Origin: an uncultured Lachnospiraceae bacterium
GTDB lineage: Bacteria; Bacillota; Clostridia; Lachnospirales; Lachnospiraceae
Direction: 5' to 3'
NCBI GenBank assembly: GCA_910577105.1
Contig: CAJTMB010000012.1
Span: 1 to 64,000, forward strand
DNA: 64,000 nt
In this document: in pieces, positions 8,250-16,361 of the stretch
How positions within the stretch are numbered: position 1 is the stretch's first letter
Layout of the letters: each line of letters starts with the position of its first letter
The notes under the pieces: generated by a model
What the model saw: the letters and a program-made list of their open reading frames with translations, nothing else
Database searches by the model: none
Told to the model about the DNA's origin: nothing
Made by a program: the position numbers and the translations under genes

Positions 8250-8327
8250 TCATGCGATTACATGCTCTAATGCCACCAGTACGCCTACTGTTATGACACA
8301 TGCACTGATAAAGATTCCTGCCTGCAT
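8250..8327 (-). CDS. 25-residue hydrophobic peptide
   Basis: A 25-codon frame begins MQAGIFISACVITVGVL and ends EHVIA. It forms one membrane-spanning stretch with almost no charge. AAGGGGTGA lies about seven bases before the ATG, and a strong terminator follows 20 bases after the stop, so this is a compact expressed-looking unit. Size and composition recall holin-like or type I toxin peptides of Firmicutes, but no antisense RNA was identified. Confidence 0.5.
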   Translation of the reverse strand: MQAGIFISACVITVGVLVALEHVIA

Positions 8328-8384
8328 ATATATCACCCCTTTCTAAAATGATTTCAGGGTAATAATATGTATTTCAAAATGTCA

Positions 8385-8513
8385 TTAAGCCTTCACCCAA
8401 ACATGCTGTTTCACATTTCCGTTTTTATCTTTTTTGCAAATTCCATTAGTCGGTTTTGCACTTTCCGAATTTGTTACAGCCGTTTTCCCACAATTTTTAC
8501 ATTTCCAACGCAT
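8385..8513 (-). CDS. Small zinc-ribbon-like protein (42 aa)
   Basis: This frame begins MRWKCKNCGKTAVTNSESAK. It has one CxxC pair plus a third Cys (GICKKDKNG) and a C-terminal His. A perfect AGGAGGT lies seven bases before ATG 8513, which argues strongly for translation. It has the look of the small conserved zinc-ribbon proteins of Clostridia; function is unknown. It sits between the 49-residue membrane protein and the 25-residue peptide, all leftward. Confidence 0.6.
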   Translation of the reverse strand: MRWKCKNCGKTAVTNSESAKPTNGICKKDKNGNVKQHVWVKA

Positions 8514-8571
8514 GACCTTCACCTCCTTTCCAAATATTTATTTCTCTGTACTGACATACATATAAATTCTT

Positions 8572-8721
8572 TTATCCGAATTTCTTAACCATATATACAA
8601 TGCCGGAAATTGCTGCCACCACCCAAAACAGTTCCCATAAAAATCCAATCACATAAGATAACAGCCATACAAGAACCACTATTCCGACGACTGCCGCAAG
8701 AATCAACAGTATCTTCTTCAT
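8572..8721 (-). CDS. Small membrane protein (49 aa)
   Basis: This frame begins MKKILLILAAVVGIVVLVWL and ends IVYMVKKFG. It contains two hydrophobic segments (about 4-21 and 24-44) with positive ends. AAAGGAG is placed five to six bases before ATG 8721. The gap to the preceding 538-residue gene is 23 bases, suggesting one transcript. Function is unknown. Confidence 0.6.
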   Translation of the reverse strand: MKKILLILAAVVGIVVLVWLLSYVIGFLWELFWVVAAISGIVYMVKKFG

Positions 8722-8744
8722 GATTTCTCCTTTTGTCCGCAAGT

Positions 8745-10361
8745 TTATTTTTTGAACAGCTTTCCAAGCCCTTTTATCATATCCATTCCGCTTTTCGGGT
8801 TTAAGATTTTATCCTTCTGCTTTTCCAGATATTGAACTGCTTCGGCTGTATCCTCCTGGACTAACCCAAGTTTCGGCAATAGCTCCTCCATACCCTTTCT
8901 GACCTCCTCAATTTTTTCCAGAGATGAAGTGTCCGCTTTTTTCATTGCCTTTAACAGTCTGTCTTTTCCGGCCTGCTTGCGGTCTACTTTTTTCAGCAGT
9001 CCTGTCGTACAGAATTTTTTGTCAAAATCAGATAAGTACCCGTTTATCTTGTCTAAATACTTCTGCTTTAATTCCGACTGGAACTGTTCTTCAAACTCCG
9101 CTTTCTTTTCTAACAAATCAGCCTCATAGTCAAGCAACGACTCTGATGTAGGCGGCACAATTTCTCTAAAGAAAGACTGTATTTCCTGTAACTCTTTACG
9201 AGCAAAATCAGCAAAGTCTCTGGTAGAACAGACAACGCCATCCACTGTCCGGTACTGCAGGTCGAAGTCTTCTAACCTTTGATTGATATATTTCATACAA
9301 TCCAGTTCGTCTGTAACAGGCAGACTTAAAGTCCCGCAATATTCAATCAGCTTCTCCTTTGCTTTTACGGAATTTTCTTCGGTTTCTCCCTGAATATCTT
9401 TTACATATCGGAGTGCCTGACGGTCTTTGGAATCCTGCAGGGCAACGCCATAATAATCTGCCAGTGTTCCCAGTTCTCCGCTTTCATCTCCAAATACGGA
9501 AAGCATATTTTCAAACAGTTCCAGATTGTATGGATTCAGTGCCAGAATTTCCTGATAGATTTGATTTACTTTCTCTTTTGGAACTGCGCCGCTTTTTATG
9601 TTGTTTAAAAGTCTTTGTGCTGTCGCTATATCATTTTCAGACGGAATACCCCAAAGCGTTTCCTGCCTTGCATCTGAAATAAATTTTATCAATACATGAT
9701 GCAGAGCAAATGCCGCTTCAAAAACGCCCTTCTCAATAACTGTCCTTGTTTTCGTGTCTGCGAATATCTGTTTCAGTTCTGAATTTGCCACCATTTTGCT
9801 GACGGAATTTGCTCCGGCGTTCCATATACTGTGTCCTATACCTTCTGCAATGTTCATCATTCCCAGTTCTGCCTGATGTGCATAGTTGTCTACAACCGTA
9901 CCGCCAAAACTGCCGCCTTCCCATCTGGCACGATTATTTTTCCGCTCCTGACGATATTGTTTCTGTGCCTCCAGGTCTTCATTTACAGAAATGATTTTAT
10001 CACAGACAGAATCCGAAGCCTCATAAAAGGGATTCAGATATCCATGTTCATTTGCATACTGATAAATCGTGTCATAGTCCCAATCATAACGTTCAATACT
10101 GATAAGCTCTTTCTTGATTTCATCAATCACAGGACAGATACTCTTTTGAAAGTCAGAAGAAGATTTCCGCAGAATATCATCGCAATTCGTATAGCTGTCA
10201 TAAAGAGCAGAAAACTGTGAAACAGCTTCTTTTGCCAGATTGCTGTATTTTCTCCGAAGAACCGTATATAGATTTCTCTCTTTCGGAATATTGACAGCCC
10301 CAACAGAACATGAATATTCCACGGAATGACTTTCCTTTTCCAACAACTCATTCATTAACAT
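8745..10361 (-). CDS. Unknown 538-residue cassette protein with glycine-rich central motif
   Basis: This is the largest unexplained cargo gene. Residues 1-145 are helical. A glycine-rich segment follows at about 149-190 (EGGSFGGTVVDNYAHQAELG, then NIAEGIGHSIWNAGAN). The middle holds a helical-repeat-like stretch, ALNPYNLELFENMLSVFGDE (about 305-325), followed by GELGTLADYYGV. The C-terminal 200 residues are coiled-coil rich and end GLGKLFKK. I do not recognise a named family. ATG 10361 has AGGAG eight bases upstream. It is divergent from an XRE-type regulator and has its own promoter, so repression by that regulator is plausible. Defence or membrane-acting cargo is only a guess. Confidence 0.65.
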   Translation of the reverse strand: MLMNELLEKESHSVEYSCSVGAVNIPKERNLYTVLRRKYSNLAKEAVSQFSALYDSYTNCDDILRKSSSDFQKSICPVIDEIKKELISIERYDWDYDTIYQYANEHGYLNPFYEASDSVCDKIISVNEDLEAQKQYRQERKNNRARWEGGSFGGTVVDNYAHQAELGMMNIAEGIGHSIWNAGANSVSKMVANSELKQIFADTKTRTVIEKGVFEAAFALHHVLIKFISDARQETLWGIPSENDIATAQRLLNNIKSGAVPKEKVNQIYQEILALNPYNLELFENMLSVFGDESGELGTLADYYGVALQDSKDRQALRYVKDIQGETEENSVKAKEKLIEYCGTLSLPVTDELDCMKYINQRLEDFDLQYRTVDGVVCSTRDFADFARKELQEIQSFFREIVPPTSESLLDYEADLLEKKAEFEEQFQSELKQKYLDKINGYLSDFDKKFCTTGLLKKVDRKQAGKDRLLKAMKKADTSSLEKIEEVRKGMEELLPKLGLVQEDTAEAVQYLEKQKDKILNPKSGMDMIKGLGKLFKK

Positions 10362-10432
10362 ACTCAAATCTCCTTTATCTTTTTCCTGTAAACCTCTTAC
10401 TTTATATTGAGCATATATATACCCCATATATA

Positions 10433-10461
10433 AATATACCATACAACTCTCAATCTTACAA
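10433..10461 (-). promoter_or_regulatory. Promoter for the 538-residue gene; possible shared divergent region
   Basis: On the minus strand TTGTAA (10456-10461) and TATATT (10433-10438) are 17 bases apart. On the plus strand TATAAT (10479-10484) lies 17 bases after the same hexamer, so the two directions may exclude each other. This would suit control by the divergent regulator. Confidence 0.5.
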
Positions 10462-10503
10462 TTAAATTCTGGATAAAATATAATAAAAACCGGAGGTGCC
10501 GCC

Positions 10504-10785
10504 ATGCCCAAGAAAGAAAATCCTTTACGCCAGCTTCCTGTCAGTTCAGATGGTTACGGCGATATAAAAATTCACTTAGCTGAAATATTAGAAGAAAAAA
10601 ACATTTCTCTCAATCAGTTATCCTTTCGCACAGAAATGCAGAGAACACAATTAAGAAATTACAGAGATAACAAGATACAACGTCTGGATATTGATATTCT
10701 GAAACGCCTGTGTTATGTATTGGAGTGTAATCTGACTGATTTGATAGAATATATCCCGCCAGAAGAAACACAGACTCTGCAATAA
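10504..10785 (+). CDS. XRE/Cro-type helix-turn-helix regulator
   Basis: This 93-residue protein has a Cro/C1-type domain at about 20-85: IHLAEILEEKNISLNQLSFR forms the first helices and the recognition helix region is TEMQRTQLRNYRDNK. It ends in the usual LKRLCYVLECNLTDLIEYIP. GGAGGTGCC before the ATG supports the start. It is divergent from the 538-residue gene and the nearest gene to the rlmH junction; it probably represses its own region or the divergent operon. Confidence 0.85.
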   Translation: MPKKENPLRQLPVSSDGYGDIKIHLAEILEEKNISLNQLSFRTEMQRTQLRNYRDNKIQRLDIDILKRLCYVLECNLTDLIEYIPPEETQTLQ

Positions 10786-10823
10786 AACCTACGTTGTAAG
10801 AACTTTATTGTCACGAACAGTAA

Positions 10824-10855
10824 AACCCCATGGAAACACACACTCCCATGGGGTT
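10824..10855 (-). terminator. Intrinsic terminator downstream of rlmH
   Basis: A 10-bp perfect stem, AACCCCATGG with its complement (arms 10824-10833 and 10846-10855), has a 12-base loop. On the minus strand it ends in TTTT. It lies on the cassette side of the proposed attachment core. Confidence 0.7.
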
Positions 10856-10908
10856 AAAATATAACTCTTATTCTCTTTTATTTCCAAGAACATCCGTTCC
10901 TTTTCGCC

Positions 10909-10921
10909 TTTACTTATGATA
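10909..10921 (-). other. Candidate attachment core at the rlmH 3' end
   Basis: On the minus strand TATCATAAGTAAA covers the codons for the last Tyr-His-Lys and the stop of rlmH. Staphylococcal SCC elements integrate at this same end of orfX, where the core also contains TATCATAA. The partner copy is at 868-880. Confidence 0.5.
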
Positions 10922-11392
10922 TGGTTCCCCGTTGACAATCCGATACCCCCTGTATATCTGCTCACACAAAATAACCCTCATCAACTGATGCGGAAATGTC
11001 ATATCAGAAAAACTCAGTTTTAAATCAGCCCGTCTGCTTACGGATTCGTGAAGGCCAAGGGAGCCGCCAATGACAAACTGGATGTGGCTTCTTCCGGATA
11101 CGGCAGCCTGCCTTAGAACATCTGCAAATTCCTCCGAGGACATTTTTTTGCCCTGAATTTCCAGCGTAACGACAAAGGCTTCCTCCTTTATACGGGAAAG
11201 AAGCCTGTCACCTTCTTTTTTCTTGATTTGTTCCGTAAGCGCACGTCCTGCCCCGTCCGGGGTCATCTCGTCAGCAATTTCAAGCACTTCCGTTTTACAA
11301 TACCGGGAAAGCCGTTTTAAGTATTCCTCCACGGCATCCCGGTAAAATTTTTCCTTTATTTTGCCTACGCAAAGAATGGATATTTTCATCAT
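10910..11392 (-). CDS. rlmH: 23S rRNA (pseudouridine1915-N3)-methyltransferase RlmH
   Basis: The 160-residue SPOUT methyltransferase methylates pseudouridine 1915 in helix 69 of 23S rRNA on the assembled ribosome. It has the SAM-binding knot FVIGGSLGLHESV (about 107-119) and the family C-terminus, YRIVNGEPYHK. Length is standard. The start (ATG ATG at 11392/11389) overlaps the stop of the preceding zinc-ribbon protein gene, so the two are coupled. Its intact 3' end is the junction with the accessory region. Confidence 0.97.
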   Translation of the reverse strand: MMKISILCVGKIKEKFYRDAVEEYLKRLSRYCKTEVLEIADEMTPDGAGRALTEQIKKKEGDRLLSRIKEEAFVVTLEIQGKKMSSEEFADVLRQAAVSGRSHIQFVIGGSLGLHESVSRRADLKLSFSDMTFPHQLMRVILCEQIYRGYRIVNGEPYHK

Positions 11393-12234
11393 GACTGAGA
11401 CTCTTCAAAAATATCTTCATAAATTTCATCCACAAAGCTGTCCAGAAAAGCTTCATCCAGATTCATAAACTGTCTTTGAATCATTTCTTTCATCAAAGTG
11501 GTTCTTTTAAAATATTTTTCTTCTTCGGATATATCGGAATCATGGTTTTCCGCCAACTTTTCATCAAGCTTTTCAGCGCTTAAATTCTCAAGACTCCATT
11601 TTTCTATCGTATTTTTTAAGGAATTTTCCGATTCCGCTTTTTTGGCAAAGAGGCGGTAGGATTTCATGGAGGTTACTCCCATTACGATAAAGAGGAGAAA
11701 CAGCGCGCTCATAATGCCGTAAGTCATGTATTTGGACGTTCCGCTCAGATGAATGGGCAGAACCCCTGCAATACCCAGAACAACGGCAAGCATCCCCAGT
11801 ATCCCCACAAGGAGGAGCGTGTATGCGGATGATTTATTGTCCTCCGCTTTAGTGGCACTGTTTTCATACGGCGTACTTTTGACGGGTTTTGCCTTCTCCA
11901 CGTCATCTTCTTCAGCGGTTTCTTCCTCCAGTTTTTTTATGGCATTCTCTTTCCATTTTTGCTGGTAATATATACCAATCAGTTTTTCTGCCTTTGGGAT
12001 ATCCTTTTGGGCGACAAGAAGCTCATACACATTATCTTTGCCGTCAAAAGAAACCGCAACTTTGTCAATCTGACTGTATTGCAGAAATTCAGCCAGATTT
12101 TCTATTTCTTCTTTTTCACCGAAAATCAATTTCTCCCTTTCCGGCTCGTTATCTGTGATTAACTCGCAGCCGCAGTCGCTGCAAACGGTAATCCCTTCCC
12201 TGTACTCATTTTTACATTTCGGACAATATGGCAT
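11389..12234 (-). CDS. Zinc-ribbon membrane protein
   Basis: This 281-residue protein opens with a double-CxxC zinc ribbon (MPYCPKCKNEYREGITVCSD, then CGCEL). An acidic region and a DUF2007-like segment follow (VSFDGKDNVYELLVAQKDIP). Two membrane helices lie at about 145-165 and 175-195, then a charged helical tail. ATG 12234 is chosen because GGAGGTATCGTAT precedes it; the frame continues upstream but without support. It is coupled to rlmH by overlap. A role is not known; a membrane-anchored cytosolic sensor or scaffold is possible. Confidence 0.7.
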   Translation of the reverse strand: MPYCPKCKNEYREGITVCSDCGCELITDNEPEREKLIFGEKEEIENLAEFLQYSQIDKVAVSFDGKDNVYELLVAQKDIPKAEKLIGIYYQQKWKENAIKKLEEETAEEDDVEKAKPVKSTPYENSATKAEDNKSSAYTLLLVGILGMLAVVLGIAGVLPIHLSGTSKYMTYGIMSALFLLFIVMGVTSMKSYRLFAKKAESENSLKNTIEKWSLENLSAEKLDEKLAENHDSDISEEEKYFKRTTLMKEMIQRQFMNLDEAFLDSFVDEIYEDIFEESQS

Positions 12235-12265
12235 ATACGATACCTCCCAAAAAGAAAAACCTTCT

Positions 12266-12565
12266 CTATTCTTTGTAATCCAGACAGGCGCGGCTGCAGG
12301 TAACGCTCCTGACAAATTTTCCTGCTTCCACATGCGCAGGGTGCGTCTGATATGCCTGCAACGCTTCCTCTGATTCATAGGTGCCAATTAAGGCAATGTC
12401 ACGGTTGCTGGAAGCCATTTCATTCATCACCACCCGGATGGAGACCGTCCCCGGTACCAGTTCCCGAATCGGCTCCAGCAATGCCTTCATTTTTTCACCG
12501 GCGGCCTGCTTTTCTTCTGCCGTCATTTCCGGATTAAAATCCCACAATACAATATGTTTTACCAT
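12266..12565 (-). CDS. Dabb (stress-responsive A/B barrel) family protein
   Basis: This 99-residue protein begins MVKHIVLWDFNPEMT. It shows the Dabb pattern: an opening His, the RELVPGTVSIRV strand, DIALIGTYESEEALQAYQTH, then the HPAHVEAGKFV helix and a final strand. These form dimeric ferredoxin-like barrels of varied function. AAAGGAG five bases before ATG 12565 fixes the start. It follows nfnB by 18 bases and may be cotranscribed. Confidence 0.85.
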   Translation of the reverse strand: MVKHIVLWDFNPEMTAEEKQAAGEKMKALLEPIRELVPGTVSIRVVMNEMASSNRDIALIGTYESEEALQAYQTHPAHVEAGKFVRSVTCSRACLDYKE

Positions 12566-12583
12566 TCCTGCTCCTTTAGTCAC

Positions 12584-13969
12584 CTATTTATTTTGCAGAT
12601 AATCGTCAATACCCTTTGCGCCTGCTTTTCCTGCCCCCATTGCAAGAATTACGGTTGCGGCGCCTGTTACGGCATCTCCTCCTGCATAAACTCCTTCTTT
12701 AGTTGTCTTGCCGTTTTCCTCCTCGGCTACGATACACTGCCATTTGTTTGTTTCAAGTCCTTTTGTGGTAGAAGAAATCAGTGGATTGGGAGACGTCCCG
12801 AGTGACATGATGACCGTGTCCACCTCAATGACAAATTCTGAGTCCGGCACCTCCACCGGTCTTCTTCTTCCCGATTCATCGGGCGCGCCAAGTTCCATCC
12901 TGATGCACTTCATGCCGGTTACCCAGCCCTTTTCATCTTCCAGAATTGCAACGGGATTGGTCAGCAAATCAAAGATAATGCCTTCCTCTTTTGCATGGTG
13001 CACTTCTTCCACACGGGCGGGCAGTTCCTCTTCACTCCTGCGGTAAACGATATGTACCTCGGCTCCCAGCCTGAGCGCTGTCCTTGCCGCATCCATCGCC
13101 ACGTTGCCGCCGCCTACGACTGCAACTTTTTTGCCCCGCATAATCGGTGTGTTAGCCTCCTCATCAAACGCTTTCATCAAGTTACTTCTGGTGAGGTATT
13201 CATTCGCGGAAAATACGCCGTTTGCATTTTCACCGGGAATGCCCATGAACTTGGGCAGTCCTGCCCCTGAGCCGATAAATACGGCGTCAAAGCCTTCTTC
13301 GCTCAAAAGTTCATCAATGGTAACGGATTTACCCACAACCACATTGGTTTCTATTTTAACGCCAAGAGACTTTACATTTTCAATTTCCTTTGCCACAACA
13401 TCCTGTTTCGGCAGACGGAATTCGGGAATGCCGTATACCAGCACTCCGCCCGGCTCATGAAGCGCTTCAAAAATAGTCACTTCATAACCCATTTTAGCCA
13501 AATCGCCTGCACAGGTAAGTCCTGCCGGACCGGAACCGATAACAGCCACTTTCTTGCCGTTCTTTTCCTTTGCCCCTTCCGGCTTGATGCCGTTTTCCCT
13601 TGCCCAGTCAGCTACAAAGCGTTCCAGCTTGCCGATGGAAACCGGTTCCCCTTTGATGCCGCGGATACATTTGCCCTCACACTGGCTCTCCTGCGGGCAA
13701 ACCCTGCCGCAGACGGCGGGAAGGGCGGATGCCTCGCTGATTACCTGATATGCGCTTTCCACATCCCCGGTTTTCACATGTCCTATAAATCCCGGAATGT
13801 CTATGGCAACCGGACAGCCCTTGATACACTGTGCATTTTTACAGCCAATGCAGCGTGCAGCCTCCTTCATTGCCTCTTCCTTATCATAACCCAAACAAAC
13901 TTCTTCAAAATTTGTGGCACGCACTCCGGGCTCCTGTTCGCGTACCGGTACTTTTTTTAATATATCCAT
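12584..13969 (-). CDS. nfnB: NADH-dependent ferredoxin:NADP+ oxidoreductase, large subunit (NfnB / GltA-like)
   Basis: This 461-residue flavoprotein is related to the glutamate synthase small subunit. N-terminal Cys clusters for two [4Fe-4S] centres are visible (CIGCKNAQCIKGCP at about 41-54 and CGRVCPQESQCEGKC at about 87-101). An FAD site (AVIGSGPAGLTCAGDLA) and an NADPH site (AVVGGGNVAMDAAR) follow. Because the FAD/2Fe-2S partner gene is directly upstream and no large glutamate synthase subunit is nearby, the pair is best read as electron-bifurcating NfnAB, which balances NADH, NADPH and ferredoxin. Sulfide dehydrogenase (SudAB) is the alternative label. GGAGGACAAGAAAG precedes the ATG. 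Confidence 0.85.
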   Translation of the reverse strand: MDILKKVPVREQEPGVRATNFEEVCLGYDKEEAMKEAARCIGCKNAQCIKGCPVAIDIPGFIGHVKTGDVESAYQVISEASALPAVCGRVCPQESQCEGKCIRGIKGEPVSIGKLERFVADWARENGIKPEGAKEKNGKKVAVIGSGPAGLTCAGDLAKMGYEVTIFEALHEPGGVLVYGIPEFRLPKQDVVAKEIENVKSLGVKIETNVVVGKSVTIDELLSEEGFDAVFIGSGAGLPKFMGIPGENANGVFSANEYLTRSNLMKAFDEEANTPIMRGKKVAVVGGGNVAMDAARTALRLGAEVHIVYRRSEEELPARVEEVHHAKEEGIIFDLLTNPVAILEDEKGWVTGMKCIRMELGAPDESGRRRPVEVPDSEFVIEVDTVIMSLGTSPNPLISSTTKGLETNKWQCIVAEEENGKTTKEGVYAGGDAVTGAATVILAMGAGKAGAKGIDDYLQNK

Positions 13970-13996
13970 CTTTCTTGTCCTCCGTTTTCTTCTTGT

Positions 13997-14875
13997 CTAC
14001 CGGCAGTTACCACAACCGCCATGATGGGTATTTCCTTCCTTTGCCTTTAAGAAAGCACGGCCTTCCGCCGTTTTATATATCTGCTGTCTTTGCATAGCCT
14101 CGTCAAAATTAACCTGATGGCCGTCAAATTCAGGTCCGTCTACACAGGCAAATTTCACCTTGCCGCCCACGCTGACACGGCAGGCCCCGCACATGCCGGT
14201 ACCATCCACCATAATAGGGTTTAAACTTACAATCGTCGGTATATTTAACTCTTTTGTCATAAGACAGACAAACTTCATCATTATCATAGGACCGATTGCG
14301 ACACAAGTGTCATAGTGTTTTCCCTCTGCAACCAAGTCTTTGATTGTCTGTGTTACCATACCGCTTCTTCCGTAAGAGCCGTCATCGGTGGTTACATAAA
14401 GATTGCCTGCAACCGCTTCCATTTCCTTTTCCAGAATCAATAAATCTTTTGTCTTTGCCCCGACAATCACATCTGCATCTATGCCATGCTCATGCAGCCA
14501 TTTTACCTGCGGATAAACCGGAGCGGTTCCAACGCCTCCCGCAACAAAAAGCATCTTTTTCTCTTTTAATGCTTCCAAATCCTCTGAAACAAATTCCGAA
14601 GGGCATCCCAGCGGCCCTACAAAGTCACGGAAGCTGTCGCCGGCTTTCAAGGAAGCCATATCCTGCGTGGAGGCGCCTACAATCTGGAAAACAATGGTGA
14701 TGGTCCCTTTTTCCCTGTTATAATCGCAGATGGTTAAGGGAATCCTCTCCCCGTCTTCATCCATCCTGGCAATAATAAATTGTCCCGGCTGACAGGACTT
14801 TGCAATCCTTGCCGCTTCCACTTCCATCAGAAAAATATTTGTTGTCAGTTCTTCTGCTTTTACAATTTTGTACAT
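13997..14875 (-). CDS. nfnA: NADH-dependent ferredoxin:NADP+ oxidoreductase, small subunit (NfnA, FNR-like)
   Basis: This 292-residue protein has a ferredoxin-NADP reductase fold. The FAD domain has PGQFIIARMDEDGERIPLTI, the NAD domain FVAGGVGTAPVYPQ (about 110-123). A C-terminal [2Fe-2S] motif is visible as GMCGACRVSVGGKVKFACVD. It is the partner of the downstream nfnB, 27 bases away; together they form the bifurcating transhydrogenase. ATG 14875 follows GAGGATAAA; the frame extends upstream without a better ribosome site. The C-terminus is rich in His, Gly and Cys (HHGGCGNC). Confidence 0.85.
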   Translation of the reverse strand: MYKIVKAEELTTNIFLMEVEAARIAKSCQPGQFIIARMDEDGERIPLTICDYNREKGTITIVFQIVGASTQDMASLKAGDSFRDFVGPLGCPSEFVSEDLEALKEKKMLFVAGGVGTAPVYPQVKWLHEHGIDADVIVGAKTKDLLILEKEMEAVAGNLYVTTDDGSYGRSGMVTQTIKDLVAEGKHYDTCVAIGPMIMMKFVCLMTKELNIPTIVSLNPIMVDGTGMCGACRVSVGGKVKFACVDGPEFDGHQVNFDEAMQRQQIYKTAEGRAFLKAKEGNTHHGGCGNCR

Positions 14876-14922
14876 TTTATCCTCATTTCTGCGCAAATCA
14901 GCGCGAACTTTTATTTACACCG

Positions 14923-16353
14923 TCATTGCAGGGCTTCCAAAATATATTCATTGGATTCCCCCACGGACAGCTTATAATACTCCGGTGCATAAATATTCAC
15001 CGCGTATGTGGTTCCTGTCCTGTTTGGTACACCGGAGGAATCTTCGTATATCTCAGCAATAATATAAAAGTCCCCCTGCATGGGAATGGACAAGGCATAC
15101 TGGAATTCATATAAGTATCTGCCGTTTAAATCTCCAGTGGTTGTGCCTGATGCATCCCATATTTTTCCTGCGGCAATCATTTGGTCTATCAACCCGCTTA
15201 CTGCCATTTCCACCGTGAATTCTGTATTTAATGTCAATTCATACTGCCTTGTTGTGCAGTCACCGAATACGCCTTCTTTACTGTAAGCAATAAATTTAAA
15301 AGTACTTTTTCCGAGCGGCATGGGTATCTTTCCGGTATAGACAGTTGACTGAACCGTCGGAATGCTTCCGTCTGTCGTATAATAGACGGTACAGTCCATG
15401 GGAATCTGTACCCTTATCATGGTCGGAATTGCATACTCACCGCTGTAGGTTTCCACCTCCGGCGCCGGAGGCTTTAAAACATCAATGTGATATGTTTTGG
15501 CAACCACTTCGCTTTGAATCCCATATTGATTGACAAACATGGTGGTAATGGTGTAGCTGCCTGTTTCGAGAAAAATCGGCGTCGTATAAACCATACTGTT
15601 TTCATTAGGAATCGTTCCGTCCAATGTATAATAAATGGTTCCCTGCATACTGGAAGTCAGCTTCAGGGGAATTACCTCGGCATAAGTTCCTTCTTTATAA
15701 CTGAATTCCGGAGCCGTTGCCATATAACTCTGATACATGGTGCGTATGGTTTCACTTTCGGTATTCAAAAGAAGCGTATTAATGGAAGCGTAATCCTCTA
15801 ATCTTTTGTATGCGCTGATAATTTTATTGTATGCCGCCTCCTCTTCCGCCTCACTGGCATAAGACATTTTCAGGACAGCATAAAGACAATTAATATTTTC
15901 CTCTTCCATGCCCAGTTGTTCATAAAGGTCTGCAAGCATAAAACGAAGCGGCATATTCCCTTCATCAAGTTCAATGGCCCTGAGATAATATGAAATGGCT
16001 TTTGAGGAATCTCCCGCCGCAATACAGGCATTTGCACGCATAACCTGATAACTGACGGAATTGTGCCGATGCGTCCGGACAATTATAACGCTTACTGCTG
16101 CAACTACGATGGCGGCAGCCGCTATACAGGCGGCAATGAGAAAACGTCCACGCCGTTTTGTACCGTCCGGCCTTTTCTCTTTTGTATTGTCAGGAACTTC
16201 TTCCAGAACATCCTCCACAATTCCCGAAAGTGTCTCATGCATACTGTATTCAATTTCAGGTTCATAGTCCGGAACAATATGTATTTCTTCTCCGCATTTT
16301 TCGCAGTAAAGATGTCCATCTTTCAATTCCGTCCCACATTTCGGACAATTCAT
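14923..16353 (-). CDS. Membrane protein with zinc ribbon, TPR and chitobiase C-terminal-like repeats
   Basis: This 476-residue protein starts with a zinc ribbon (MNCPKCGTELKDGHLYCEKC). An acidic linker and one membrane helix (about 72-92) follow. Residues 100-200 hold TPR-like helices (ANACIAAGDSSKAISYYLRA). Two repeats of the CHB_HEX_C type follow (GTIYYTLDGTIPNENSMVYT and CTVYYTTDGSIPTVQSTVYT), and then a C-terminal domain seen in secreted Lachnospiraceae proteins. The zinc ribbon is cytosolic and the rest presumably external. It reads toward nfnA with a 47-base gap. Function is unknown; envelope sensing or binding is a guess. Confidence 0.75.
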   Translation of the reverse strand: MNCPKCGTELKDGHLYCEKCGEEIHIVPDYEPEIEYSMHETLSGIVEDVLEEVPDNTKEKRPDGTKRRGRFLIAACIAAAAIVVAAVSVIIVRTHRHNSVSYQVMRANACIAAGDSSKAISYYLRAIELDEGNMPLRFMLADLYEQLGMEEENINCLYAVLKMSYASEAEEEAAYNKIISAYKRLEDYASINTLLLNTESETIRTMYQSYMATAPEFSYKEGTYAEVIPLKLTSSMQGTIYYTLDGTIPNENSMVYTTPIFLETGSYTITTMFVNQYGIQSEVVAKTYHIDVLKPPAPEVETYSGEYAIPTMIRVQIPMDCTVYYTTDGSIPTVQSTVYTGKIPMPLGKSTFKFIAYSKEGVFGDCTTRQYELTLNTEFTVEMAVSGLIDQMIAAGKIWDASGTTTGDLNGRYLYEFQYALSIPMQGDFYIIAEIYEDSSGVPNRTGTTYAVNIYAPEYYKLSVGESNEYILEALQ

Positions 16354-16361
16354 ACGGACTC

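Larger units (their letters stand above)
868..10921. mobile_element. SCC-like integrated cassette at the 3' end of rlmH
   Basis: This is about 10 kb between the rlmH stop and a near-identical 13-bp sequence at the end of a large serine recombinase gene. Contents read from rlmH outward are: a divergent XRE regulator, a 538-residue unknown, three small proteins (49, 42 and 25 residues), DUF1643, two unknowns, a 48-residue protein, an opposed AT-rich gene, a primase-helicase, an iteron cluster, a 31-codon ORF and the recombinase. Staphylococcal SCC elements insert at the same gene (orfX/rlmH) with Ccr large serine recombinases and carry replication helicases (Cch). The location and gene types are visible. 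The boundary at 868-880 and the relationship to SCC are inference, and the element could extend left past the window. Confidence 0.55.
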
